DNA of 64,000 nucleotides from Lacinutrix jangbogonensis (GTDB taxonomy: Bacteria; Bacteroidota; Bacteroidia; Flavobacteriales; Flavobacteriaceae), in contig NZ_JSWF01000028.1 in NCBI RefSeq assembly GCF_000797445.1, positions 124,001-188,000 of the forward strand. The letters run 5' to 3'. The notes beneath the pieces are model-generated. The model saw only the letters and a program-made list of their open reading frames with translations, did no database searches and had not been told where the DNA came from. Shown here piece by piece: positions 55,088-63,701 of this stretch (position 1 is the first letter of the stretch; the number at the start of each line of letters is the position of its first letter). The position numbers were made by a program, and so were the translations under genes.

Positions 55088-55827
55088 ACCTCTGACGGTT
55101 TTTCAATGATTGAATCATTATCAATATTTTCAACTGAAACATCATCAATATAATAATAAGAAAACTTGGGTTTTATATTTTTTTTAATTTGTTTTTTTTT
55201 AGTCTTACTATTAGACTTAAAATTCCCAATTGAAAAATAATTCTCAAAACCATTTGAAAAAAAAGAAAATGAAACTTTTATCCAATCTTCAGTTTGCTGA
55301 TAATATACATTCTTATTATTCTTAATCAATGTGAAACTTTTTGAAGTTACCCTTTTGGGTCTTATATATTTCTCACACCAATTTGAATGATAACACTTAC
55401 TCAGTTCTTCTTCAGTAAACAAAACGCTTAAGTTTAAAATACTATGTGTTGATTTTTTAGCAAGGCTAACATAAAATGAGACTATATATTCTTCCCCTTT
55501 TACCAAACGCAACTTCAGTTCTCCTTGAACATATTCTCTATAATTATCATCTGTGAATACATAGATTCCAGCATAACCTTTTCCAGTTCTAGCCTTCTGA
55601 GACCCATTATAATTTTCTAAACCTTTTAGACCTCTTTCAGTTTTACAAGAATTGTAATAATCTGTACTACCAGAATTTGGTGTAGACCAGTTTTGGACAT
55701 CTCTATTAAAACTACCTATAACTATTGGACAATTAATATAGGCCTCAAAACTAGGATTCAATACCAAATTTTGCGCATTTATACTTCCGAATAAAAAAAG
55801 AAAAAGTAACATTGCTTTTAATTTCAT
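55078..55827 (-). pseudogene. N-terminal part of a frameshifted OmpA-family outer-membrane protein
   Basis: The 249-residue frame has a signal peptide (ending GSINAQ) and a Cys-containing jelly-roll domain (LVLNPSFEAYINCP near residue 21; YYIDDVSVENI near residue 230) that in Bacteroidota is usually followed by an OmpA domain in the same protein. It ends EKPSEVKK and stops at once after the A7 run, whereas the -1 frame goes on into the OmpA part. The repaired protein would have about 378 residues. As given, it has lost its peptidoglycan anchor. A sequencing gap or slippage are alternatives. Confidence 0.85.
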
Positions 55828-55909
55828 AATAATTTAAACGCATAAGCAATAGACATATTATATATTTTTGACATTAAGGGAGAAGTTTGAGTGCCAAATA
55901 ACACTACTA

Positions 55910-57598
55910 TTATTGAATATCTCGCAACTTCAATTGTAAAGACACATTACCCTTCCATTCATTCTCATCTATAGAATATGTCGCTTTAAATAGTTTCTTA
56001 TTTTTAATAAGGCTTAGCTTATTGCCTAAACCAAAACCAATACACACTATTTTATCGCTATTGGGTTGTTTTACGGTAATTCGCAAATGCTTATCGTCTT
56101 CGCCAACACATTTACCATAACCTGTATCATGCAAATTATCACTCATAAAAACTGGCGACATATTTCCTGGTCCAAAAGGTGCGAACTGACTTAAAATACG
56201 ATAGAATTTATCTGAGATATCGTTAAGCTCAATCTGTCTATCTATTGTAATTTCTTGGGTTAACAATCTTTTATCTATTGTAGCTTCTACAACGTCTTCA
56301 AATTTTTGTTTAAAAGCGTCGTAGTTTTCTTCTTTAAGTGTTAAACCTGCAGCATATTTATGGCCTCCAAACTGCTCGATATGTTCCGAACACGCTTCTA
56401 AAGCATTATAAACATCGAAACCCTTTACAGATCTTGCAGATGCCGCTAATTTGTCTCCACTTTTAGTAAACACTAAAGTAGGCCTATAATAAGTTTCTAT
56501 TAATCGACTAGCAACAATACCAATAACACCTTTATGCCAGTCTTGGCTATAAACAACAGTAGTAACCCTTTTCTGTTCTTTTTGTTTTTCAATGTGCTCA
56601 AGAGCTTCGATTGTAATTTGTCTATCTGTTTCACGTCTGTCTGTATTAAAATCTTCTATTTCTTTTGCAAAAGCCGCAGCTTTTTCAATGTTGGTTTCTG
56701 TTAATAAATCTACTGCATATTGACCATGCTTCATTCTGCCAGCAGCATTTATTCTAGGCGCAATAACAAACACAACATCTGTAATAGTTAGTGTTTCTTT
56801 TTTAATCTGATTTATTATAGCCTTAAATCCAGCTCTAGGTTTCTCGTTAATAACTTGCAGTCCAAAATAAGCTAGAATTCTATTTTCTTCTGTAATAGGA
56901 ACAATATCTGCTCCAATAGCTGTGGCTACCAAATCGAGATATTCAACCAAATCGTCAATGGTTTTTCCTTTTTTTAATGCTAATGCTTGAATCAATTTAA
57001 AACCAACGCCACAACCACACAATTCTTTATAAGGGTAATTACAATCGTCTTGTTTTGGATCTAAAACTGCAACTGCATTTGGTACCGTTTCTCCTGGTCT
57101 GTGATGATCGCAAATTATAAAATCGATATTTTTTTCTTCCGCGTAAGCGATTTTATCAATCGCTTTTATACCACAATCAAGTGCTATTATTAAGCTAAAA
57201 TTATTGTCTTCGGCAAAATCAATGCCTTGAAAAGAAATGCCATAACCTTCTCCATAACGATCTGGAATGTAAGTAGCAACGTTTGGATATTCGGTTTTTA
57301 AATAGGAAGACATCAACGACACGGCTGTTGTACCATCGACATCATAATCACCATAAACCAAAATGTTTTCGTTGTTTTCTATCGCTTTTTCGATACGACC
57401 GACCGCTTTTTGCATATCCTTCATTAAAAAAGGATCATGTAAATCGCTTAAACTTGGTCTAAAAAAATCTTTAGCTTGAGCGTAAGTCTCTATTCCTCTT
57501 TGTGCCAAAAGTGCTGCAATAGGCTCTTCAACTCGCAATGCTTGTTGTAAAAACTGTACAGTTTCAAGATTCGGTTTTGGTTTTAGAGTCCAGCGCAT
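55910..57598 (-). CDS. recJ: Single-stranded-DNA-specific exonuclease RecJ
   Basis: This 562-residue 5'-3' exonuclease acts in recombination and mismatch repair. DHH-family motifs: VYGDYDVDGTTAV near residue 82, ALDCGIKAI, ICDHHRPGE (the DHH) and, in the DHHA1 domain, FGGHKYAAGLTL near residue 415. A C-terminal OB-fold follows. Length is normal. The gene is on the minus strand; the short gap to osmC carries a palindromic element. Confidence 0.95.
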   Translation of the reverse strand: MRWTLKPKPNLETVQFLQQALRVEEPIAALLAQRGIETYAQAKDFFRPSLSDLHDPFLMKDMQKAVGRIEKAIENNENILVYGDYDVDGTTAVSLMSSYLKTEYPNVATYIPDRYGEGYGISFQGIDFAEDNNFSLIIALDCGIKAIDKIAYAEEKNIDFIICDHHRPGETVPNAVAVLDPKQDDCNYPYKELCGCGVGFKLIQALALKKGKTIDDLVEYLDLVATAIGADIVPITEENRILAYFGLQVINEKPRAGFKAIINQIKKETLTITDVVFVIAPRINAAGRMKHGQYAVDLLTETNIEKAAAFAKEIEDFNTDRRETDRQITIEALEHIEKQKEQKRVTTVVYSQDWHKGVIGIVASRLIETYYRPTLVFTKSGDKLAASARSVKGFDVYNALEACSEHIEQFGGHKYAAGLTLKEENYDAFKQKFEDVVEATIDKRLLTQEITIDRQIELNDISDKFYRILSQFAPFGPGNMSPVFMSDNLHDTGYGKCVGEDDKHLRITVKQPNSDKIVCIGFGLGNKLSLIKNKKLFKATYSIDENEWKGNVSLQLKLRDIQ

Positions 57599-57630
57599 TT
57601 TTTTTAGTTAAAAGAGAAAAATATTTACAG

Positions 57631-57667
57631 TGTCATTATGAGATTCTTCGTTGTACTCTGAATGACA
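57631..57667. repeat. Palindromic intergenic element (GTCATT...AATGAC)
   Basis: TGTCATT (57631-57637) pairs with AATGACA (57661-57667), and GAG pairs with CTC inside. The loop holds ATTCTTCGTTG. Elements of this kind, GTCATTC...AGATTCTTCG, occur dispersed between genes in many Bacteroidota; that is recalled, not shown here. It may act as a weak terminator between recJ and osmC. Confidence 0.5.
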
Positions 57668-57672
57668 AACAT

Positions 57673-58095
57673 TTAATTATTATGGAATATAATATTCGTT
57701 TTAACCTCAGCAAACTGACGAAACATTTCCATGACACCACAATATTTTTCAACTGAAAGAGCAACAGCTTTGGTTATCTTTTTTTCATCTAAAGCACTAC
57801 CATAAAAATGATAATCTACAATTACAGTATGGTATGTTTTTGGATGCTCGTCTGTAAGCTCGCCTGCGACTTCAATTTTAAAATCAGAGAATTCTGTTTT
57901 CATTTTTTCTGCAATAGAAACCACATCTAAACCAGAACACGCTGCTAAAGAAGATAACATTACAGCTTTTGGCCCTAATGGTTTGTAAGGGTCGTTACTG
58001 TTTTCAGACTGCCCTAAATTAAACAGATAACCATTGGGATTATCGCTTTCGAAAATCATTTTTTCTTTCCAAACAGTTGTTACTTTATGTGACAT
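57673..58095 (-). CDS. OsmC-family protein
   Basis: This 140-residue protein belongs to the OsmC/Ohr group, which reduces organic peroxides with two Cys residues. Only one conserved Cys is in the usual place, in LSSLAACSGLDVVSI near residue 54; a second is in VEKYCGVMEMFRQ near residue 121. The spacing fits the group. No signal peptide is seen. It is divergent from a carboxymuconolactone decarboxylase-family gene, also linked to peroxide chemistry; a shared role is inferred. Confidence 0.87.
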   Translation of the reverse strand: MSHKVTTVWKEKMIFESDNPNGYLFNLGQSENSNDPYKPLGPKAVMLSSLAACSGLDVVSIAEKMKTEFSDFKIEVAGELTDEHPKTYHTVIVDYHFYGSALDEKKITKAVALSVEKYCGVMEMFRQFAEVKTNIIFHNN

Positions 58096-58126
58096 AATTG
58101 AAGAATTTTTCGTTAATTGATACTCT

Positions 58127-58134
58127 CAAAAATA
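58127..58134 (-). promoter_or_regulatory. -7 box of the osmC-type gene promoter
   Basis: On the minus strand TATTTTTG matches TAnnTTTG, 31 bases before the start at 58095. Confidence 0.42.
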
Positions 58135-58153
58135 CTATTAAAAAACCAAACAT

Positions 58154-58744
58154 ATGCCACTAGTAACACCTTTAGATGCTGAACACGATTTAGAAACAAA
58201 AAAACTTGCAGAATTTTTTAATGAAACTTTAGGGTTTTGTCCTAATTCTGTGCTCACCATGCAACGCAGACCTGCAATTTCAAAAGCTTTTATAAACTTA
58301 AATAAAGCGGTTATGGCTAATGAAGGTAAAGTAACTTCTGCCTTAAAACGTATGATTGCTTGGGTAAGTAGTAATGCTACTGGTTGTCGTTATTGCCAAG
58401 CACATGCTATAAGAGCAGCAGAGCGTTATGGCGCAGAACAAGAACAGTTAGATAATATTTGGGAATACAGAACACATGCTGCTTTTAACGATGCAGAGCG
58501 CGCAGCTTTAGATTTTTCTTTGGCGGCTTCTCAAGTGCCAAATGCGGTTGATGCAGACATAAAAAAACGTTTACACGCCCACTGGACTGAAGGTGAAATT
58601 GTAGAAATGTTGGGTGTTATTTCGTTATTTGGTTACCTAAACAGATGGAATGATTCTATGGGAACAACACTTGAAGGAGATGCTATAGATAGCGGAAACC
58701 AATACCTTGGAAAACATGGTTTTGAGGTTGGGAAACATGTTTAG
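58154..58744 (+). CDS. Carboxymuconolactone decarboxylase-family (AhpD-like) protein
   Basis: The 196-residue helical protein has the AhpD/CMD motif CxxC in NATGCRYCQAHAIRAAERYG near residue 76, with a following His. Such proteins reduce peroxides or act in disulfide exchange; true decarboxylases lack the Cys pair. The second half (FNDAERAALDFSLAASQVP, then HWTEGEIVEMLGVI) is typical of the peroxidase-related branch. The gene is divergent from the OsmC gene. A weak hairpin follows it. Confidence 0.88.
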   Translation: MPLVTPLDAEHDLETKKLAEFFNETLGFCPNSVLTMQRRPAISKAFINLNKAVMANEGKVTSALKRMIAWVSSNATGCRYCQAHAIRAAERYGAEQEQLDNIWEYRTHAAFNDAERAALDFSLAASQVPNAVDADIKKRLHAHWTEGEIVEMLGVISLFGYLNRWNDSMGTTLEGDAIDSGNQYLGKHGFEVGKHV

Positions 58745-58753
58745 ATGAAATTG

Positions 58754-58783
58754 AAACCTTGTTAGAAATAGTGAGGTTTTTTT
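58754..58783 (+). terminator. Weak terminator after the CMD-family gene
   Basis: AAACCT (58754-58759) pairs with AGGTTT (58774-58779) and a T run follows. The stem is only 6 bp. From here to 58977 I see no gene; the stretch is AT-rich and ends at the insertion sequence. Confidence 0.4.
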
Positions 58784-58977
58784 GTTAGTTATTTTGACCG
58801 AAGTTATAACACAACATTATTTAGAAAGTCATATTAATAAAACATATAAAGTAGTAGTTTAAAATGTGTCTTTTTTCAGATTAATAAAAGATAGCAGAAA
58901 AGAAGTTAACTTTAAGTTCAGATCTTAACTGCTGTTTTTTATACACGTGGTTATGCCTCGGTATTATTGTTTTTGAT

Positions 58978-58998
58978 GTAATAGACAAAATGGTTGCT
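58978..58998 (+). repeat. Left terminal inverted repeat of the IS
   Basis: The sequence starts GTAATAGACAAAATGG and is the exact reverse complement of 60136-60156. Confidence 0.88.
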
Positions 58999-59057
58999 GA
59001 TAATCTTGTTAGCCCTTATATTGATTAGGTTTATAGTAAATCAAAGGCTTTGAATAA

Positions 59058-59918
59058 AAAAAATGTGTTTATTGTAAGAGTTCCCTAACCAAAAAATATG
59101 GGATTAGAAATGAAAAACAACGCTACAAATGTTTATCCTGCGGCACGTTTTTTACAGGAGGAAAACAGACTTACCAGCAACTTGCTAGAAAGCACGGATG
59201 TTCTAAGAGAACTATCCAGCGAAAAATGGATTTATACAAGGTTACAATTCCAAAGCACATTCCGAGTAAAATTGTAGTTTTAATGGATACAACCTATTGG
59301 GGTAGAAGCTTTGGTTTGATGTTATTTAAGGACGCCTACACCAAAGAAAATCTACTTTGGTATTATGTCCGTTCAGAAACTAATACACTTTACTTAGAAG
59401 GTGTTAATCACCTCATATCAAGAGGCTATATTATAGTTGCAATTGTCTGTGATGGAAGAAAGGGGCTTCTAGGATTGTTTAAGAATTTACCTGTACAGCT
59501 TTGTCAGTTTCATCAGGTTGCAACCATACGACCATACATAACTAAAAACCCTAAGATGCCTGCTTCAATTGAGCTTAAAGCACTTGTAAGCTTGTTAAAA
59601 CAGAACGATAAAGAATCTTTTGCTGGAGGCTTAGGATTATGGTTTACAAAATGGGAATGCTTCCTAAATGAGCGCACTACAAACCTCGAAACAGGAAAAA
59701 GTTACTATACTCATAAACGACTCAGAAGTGCTTATAGAAGTCTAAACACAAATATAAAATGGCTCTTTACTTGGTATGATAATTTCGATCAAAATATACC
59801 TAATACAACAAATATGATTGATGGTCATTTTTCAGATTTAAAAAACAAATTGAGGAATCATAATGGCTTGACTAAAAACAGGAAAATCAAATTTATAAAT
59901 GAATTTTTAAAAGGATAA
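59058..59918 (+). pseudogene. IS transposase with N-terminal zinc finger, start codon missing
   Basis: From 59058 an open frame of 286 codons reads KKCVYCKSSLTKKYGIRNEKQRYKC and so on. It starts with a Cys4 zinc finger (CVYC, then CLSC) and a helix-turn-helix (QQLARKHGCSKRTIQR). The catalytic domain then shows Asp in VLMDTTYWGR, a second Asp in VCDGRKGLLGLF and the segment CQFHQVATIRPYIT. The end, MIDGHFSDLKNKLRNHNGL, is typical of the Zn-binding variant of IS256-type transposases. No ATG precedes the zinc finger: a TAA sits at 59055, at an A8 run (59056-59063). With one more A the frame could begin at the TTG at 59050. The ATG at 59226 would give 230 residues without the finger. Confidence 0.75.
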
Positions 59919-60135
59919 TACACTTTAAAACGACATAAAAAAGAAGCAGTAAAAGGCTTCATAACTTGTTGTTTTTGTCTAGCTTAAAATAGGTGTCAGA
60001 CGTGTTCGTTTTTATTAGAATCTAATTCTGTTTTATTAGGTTAAAATTTATGATATTTTCTGTTTCCTCAATAGCAAAGAATTAAGAATAAAATCAGCAA
60101 CCATTTTGTCCACTTGGAAAATATTACACCAAATT

Positions 60136-60156
60136 AGCAACCATTTTGTCTATTAC
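60136..60156 (-). repeat. Right terminal inverted repeat of the IS
   Basis: It contains AGCAACCATTTTGTC and ends TATTAC; it is the exact reverse complement of 58978-58998. Confidence 0.88.
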
Positions 60157-60173
60157 GCCTTAATTTCATACTA

Positions 60174-60821
60174 CTAAACAATAGATTTATATTGAGTTAA
60201 ATACGATTTTATTATAGTGAAAGATACTTTTGCAAAAACATAAATTAAAACAATACTAATAGTTAATGCCGTAGAAATAAAAATTGTGCTAATTCCTTCT
60301 TCTATTCTTGGTCTAATAATAATTGAGATAAAATTAAGCGCTTGAACTAAAACAAAATACATAAAACCTAATCTTTCTACTCCAGAAAAGCGTGAATATT
60401 TGAATACTTTACAAGCAATAATATAAATCGTAATTAAAATTACGATTAACACTAAAGGAACTCCAAACACATTATTAATCGACTTAACGGATAATTCTGC
60501 TAAATAAAAATGCGATAAAAACATTAAAACCACAAATAGAATTATTGTTTTATAATCAATTAATTCTTTAAGTATAAGTTTAGTGTTTTTGTTAATAACA
60601 GAATTAATAAAATTATTATTCTCCTTTAATAAGCTTGCTTTATTTTCAACCATATACTTTATAAAAACATCGTAAAAAGTAGCTACTGAATTGGCTTTCA
60701 TAATAGCTTCAATTTCTGAAGCCACATGATCTGTAATTTCCATGCGAATATCTGCATGAATCACATCAGAATTTTCTAAGTAATTATCGATAAACTGGAT
60801 TTCTTCTTTAGTTAATTTCAT
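60174..60821 (-). CDS. Membrane protein paired with a PadR regulator (copy 2)
   Basis: The 215-residue protein starts with a helical cytoplasmic part (LTKEEIQFIDNYLENSDVIH, then RMEITDHVASEIE) that resembles the start of the next gene and of DUF1700-type proteins. Four to five membrane helices follow (about residues 85-205). It is 5 bases after the upstream paralogue and 17 bases from the insertion sequence. The function is unknown; such proteins accompany PadR regulators and probably are membrane-stress or anti-sigma-like components, which is an inference. Confidence 0.72.
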   Translation of the reverse strand: MKLTKEEIQFIDNYLENSDVIHADIRMEITDHVASEIEAIMKANSVATFYDVFIKYMVENKASLLKENNNFINSVINKNTKLILKELIDYKTIILFVVLMFLSHFYLAELSVKSINNVFGVPLVLIVILITIYIIACKVFKYSRFSGVERLGFMYFVLVQALNFISIIIRPRIEEGISTIFISTALTISIVLIYVFAKVSFTIIKSYLTQYKSIV

Positions 60822-60826
60822 ACTAA

Positions 60827-61456
60827 CTATGCTGATACAATTTTACTGTAGTTTATATTAGTCTCTTTAAGCAGTCTATTAAAAACAATTAGTCCAGAAA
60901 TGCCAAAAATTAACGCTGTAAACCAATAGATATAGAATAAATTACTATCAAACGGCAAATAAGCATTTACTGGAGTAAATAAAAATAAACTTGGCATAGA
61001 CATTATACCGCAAACTGTTTGATAAGATTGCATTTTTTTTAATTTAGATGAAGTCCTAATTTGTTTATAAAGAGCAATGGCAAGTGGTATAACAATAGAT
61101 ATTAAAAACAACCAAAGTGTTACTTTTTGAATATTTAACTCCTTTATACTAAACAAAGCAAAAGCTATTAATGCAGTGAAAATTATAAACCTTGGTTTAT
61201 AAAAAAACAAAGCTACTTGCTTAATAATTTGTTTTTGATAGATCCAATGAATTTTACTTTGCCTTTCTTTAGTAAAGGTTTTAATAAAATCACGATTCCT
61301 CATTAAAAAAGCATGCAGTTTTTCGGTTTGGCTCTCTAATTCATGTTTTGAAGCTAAGTGATCTATCAATTCTATACGGACATCTATAAACTTAACTTTA
61401 TGACGAATTAAAAATTCATCTATCTTTTTTATATCTTCTTTACGTAACTCTACCAT
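60827..61456 (-). CDS. Membrane protein paired with a PadR regulator (copy 1)
   Basis: The 209-residue protein opens LRKEDIKKIDEFLIRHKVKF, then VRIELIDHLASKHE, matching the neighbour at 60174 in pattern (KKID/QFID, IELIDHLAS/MEITDHVAS), so the two are paralogues. Four membrane helices fill about residues 90-195. Its start shares one base with the stop of the PadR gene, so it is translationally coupled. Function unknown. Confidence 0.75.
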   Translation of the reverse strand: MVELRKEDIKKIDEFLIRHKVKFIDVRIELIDHLASKHELESQTEKLHAFLMRNRDFIKTFTKERQSKIHWIYQKQIIKQVALFFYKPRFIIFTALIAFALFSIKELNIQKVTLWLFLISIVIPLAIALYKQIRTSSKLKKMQSYQTVCGIMSMPSLFLFTPVNAYLPFDSNLFYIYWFTALIFGISGLIVFNRLLKETNINYSKIVSA

Positions 61457-61794
61457 TACTCCAAACTAAATTTAGGGTTTACCAATGCTTGCATAGTTGC
61501 AATATAATTAGCTAACTCATTTAACTTATTACTGGTTTCTTTTTCACCGCTTTCTGTAATTTTATAGTATTTACGTAAACGGTTATCTACTTTTTTAACC
61601 TCAACATCAAGCAAACCTTGAGCTTCAAGTTTATGTAATGCAGGATACAATGCGCCTTCGGTAATTTTTAATTCGCCTTTGGTCAACTCCTTCACTTTTT
61701 GGGTAATCTCGTAACCATACATTTTATCGCTTTCGTTTAAAAGCTTCAAAATAATAGTGGTTAAACTTCCTTTATATAATTTAGAATTACTCAT
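61456..61794 (-). CDS. PadR-family transcriptional regulator
   Basis: This 112-residue winged-helix regulator has the PadR signature KMYGYEITQKVKELTKGELKI, then ITEGALYPALHKLEAQGLLDV (key YP-LH-LE), and the wing RLRKYYKITESG. It starts the operon with the two paralogous membrane proteins, which it probably controls together with itself. The ligand is unknown. The C-terminal helix used for dimer formation is short, as in subfamily s2. Confidence 0.92.
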   Translation of the reverse strand: MSNSKLYKGSLTTIILKLLNESDKMYGYEITQKVKELTKGELKITEGALYPALHKLEAQGLLDVEVKKVDNRLRKYYKITESGEKETSNKLNELANYIATMQALVNPKFSLE

Positions 61795-61901
61795 ACTTCA
61801 AATATACATAATTTTCTTATGCATAATAATCTTAGGTATTATTTTTTTCATAATTGATTTTAATTAATTTCTTGTTCACTATTTTTACAAAAAATAAACA
61901 G

Positions 61902-62957
61902 ATGTCACATTTTCATAAACTATCAATAAAAAACATAACCCGTCAAACAGATAAATGTGTGACGTTAAGTTTTAATATTCCAGAGCATTTAAAACAAAAA
62001 TTTAACTTTTCTGCTGGGCAATACATTACGCTTAAAACTATTTTAAACGGTGAAGAAGTGCGTAGAGATTACTCTTTGTGCTCATCGCCTAAAAGCGGAA
62101 ACATTACTGTGGCAATTAAGGAGGTTGAGAACGGAACATTTTCTAAACATGCAAATAATACTTTAAAAGAAGGAGACCTTCTAGAAGTTGCAGAACCTCA
62201 AGGCCGTTTTACTTTTACTCCAGATAATTCTAAACCTAGAACTATAGCTGCATTTGCCGCTGGAAGTGGCATTACTCCTGTTTTAAGTATTGCAAAAGCT
62301 GTTTTAGAAGAAGAATTAAACAGTACATTTATATTAGTTTATGGAAATAAAACAACTAAGGACACCATTTTTTTAAACGAAATACTAGAACTACATCACG
62401 AATACAAAGACCGTTTCGACATTAAGTTAGTGTTTAGCCAATCTCAAGAACCAGATGCTTTATTTGGTCGCATAGAAAAGAGCACAGTTAATCTTATTGT
62501 AAAAAACAAATACAAACACACTTCTATAGACGCCTTTTATCTTTGTGGTCCAGAAGCCATGATACATACAGTAAAAGATGTATTAACAGAGAATAATATC
62601 TCTGAAGACAAGGTGTTTTTCGAACTTTTTAAAGTTGCTAAAGCAGAGCAAGCGATAGAAAATGCTGTAAACAAAGGAGAAACAGAAATAAAAGTGATTG
62701 TGGACGACGAAGAAAAAACCTTTGTAATGTCTAAATCTCAAACTATTTTAGAAGCCGCTTTAGATAAAGATTTAGATGCGCCTTACTCGTGCCAAGGTGG
62801 TATTTGTAGTAGTTGTATTGCTAGGGTTAAAGAAGGCGAAGCGACGATGAGACAAAACAATATACTAACAGATAATGAAGTTGCCGAAGGTTTAGTATTA
62901 ACTTGCCAAGCGCAACCTACGAGCGCAAAAATTGTTGTGGATTATGATGATGTATAA
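61902..62957 (+). CDS. 2Fe-2S ferredoxin-NAD(P)H reductase (PaaE/HmpX-like)
   Basis: The product is 351 residues from the ATG at 61902 (MSHFHKLSIKNI); a TTG at 61854 is in frame but less likely. The order is FAD-binding domain (RRDYSLCSSPKSG near residue 54), NAD(P)-binding domain (FAAGSGITPVLSI near 115, FYLCGPEAMI near 212) and a C-terminal 2Fe-2S ferredoxin (SCQGGICSSCIARV, then LTCQ, near 300-340). This is the PaaE-type reductase that gives electrons to an oxygenase, as in phenylacetyl-CoA epoxidation. No paa genes lie nearby, so the partner is unknown. It is divergent from padR. Confidence 0.9.
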   Translation: MSHFHKLSIKNITRQTDKCVTLSFNIPEHLKQKFNFSAGQYITLKTILNGEEVRRDYSLCSSPKSGNITVAIKEVENGTFSKHANNTLKEGDLLEVAEPQGRFTFTPDNSKPRTIAAFAAGSGITPVLSIAKAVLEEELNSTFILVYGNKTTKDTIFLNEILELHHEYKDRFDIKLVFSQSQEPDALFGRIEKSTVNLIVKNKYKHTSIDAFYLCGPEAMIHTVKDVLTENNISEDKVFFELFKVAKAEQAIENAVNKGETEIKVIVDDEEKTFVMSKSQTILEAALDKDLDAPYSCQGGICSSCIARVKEGEATMRQNNILTDNEVAEGLVLTCQAQPTSAKIVVDYDDV

Positions 62958-62985
62958 AAAAAGACTCTTTTAGATCTTATTAATT

Positions 62986-63701
62986 TTATAGTATCGATTC
63001 TATCTTTCTAATTATAGCCTCTGGAGCAATTGTTCTAGAGGCTTCTTTATAGCCTTCTGGATATTTATTACCGTAAATTGATGTTGGAATTAGGGGAAAC
63101 TGACTTCTATTGGCAAGCAAACTATAATCTTCTGGTTGATTAAAAGGTGTAAAACCTGCAAAAGGATGTGTAACATTCCAAATCGTTATTACTTTTTTCC
63201 CTAACATTGCAGCAATATGTGCGTTTCCAGAATCCATAGACAGCATAACATCTAGATTAGAAATAACATTTAACTCTTGATTTAAAGACAATTCCCCTGC
63301 TAGATTAACAACATTATCATAATTGTTTTGAAAGATATTTAGAGTTTTAATTTCCTTTTCTCCGCCTCCAAACAAGACGATTTTATGGGTTTTTGATAAA
63401 ACAGATATTACGTGTTCTAATAAATCTAAAGGATACATTTTAGACTCGTACTGCGCAAAAGGTGCAATTCCAATCCAACTTTTGTTGTCTTTTCCTAACA
63501 ATTTTTGTGTACTATCTTCAAGTTTAGATTGTTCAGGAAAAGTAGGATTAGAAAGGTCTAGAGTATAACCTAATGTTCTAAAAACATCAGCATAGCGCTC
63601 TTGTGTTGTTTTTAGTTGCTCGAATTTGCGACCTTCTACTAAAGCTTTCTTTTCACCTCTACCTTTATCCAATTGCTTGAAAGTTCTTCCGAAGAAAAAA
63701 A
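62986..63701 (-). pseudogene. C-terminal part of a frameshifted glycosyltransferase family 9 gene
   Basis: In this frame the sequence FFFGRTFKQLDKGRGEKKAL continues the protein begun in the next frame upstream. It carries the second domain of heptosyltransferase-like GT9 enzymes: IGIAPFAQYESKMYPLDLLE, then VLFGGGEKEI and MLSMDSGNAHIAAMLGKKVITIWNVTHP, which holds the nucleotide-sugar-binding motif. It needs one more T in the T7 run (A7 at 63695-63701 on the plus strand) to be joined. The enzyme would add a heptose or other sugar to lipopolysaccharide. Confidence 0.85.

Larger units (their letters stand above)
58978..60156. mobile_element. Insertion sequence with perfect 21-bp inverted repeats (IS256-like, Zn-binding variant)
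   Basis: The ends at 58978-58998 (starting GTAATAGACAAAATGG) and 60136-60156 are exact inverted complements over 21 bases. They enclose 1179 bp with one transposase gene. A further partial copy of the right end (15 bases, AGCAACCATTTTGTC) lies inside at 60096-60110, 40 bases before the outer one. No target-site duplication could be seen in the flanks (TTTTTGAT on the left, GCCTTAAT on the right). The 217 bases between the transposase stop and the right repeat hold no gene. Confidence 0.85.

Noticed and set aside
58784-58977. Possible remnant gene left of the insertion sequence
   Set aside because: Translations in all frames are short and stop-rich; only a weak TTAAG/CTTAA hairpin near 58910-58930 was seen.
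61902-62957. Assignment as part of a phenylacetate degradation operon
   Set aside because: The reductase is PaaE-like, but no paaABCD or other paa gene is near it, so only the enzyme class is claimed.
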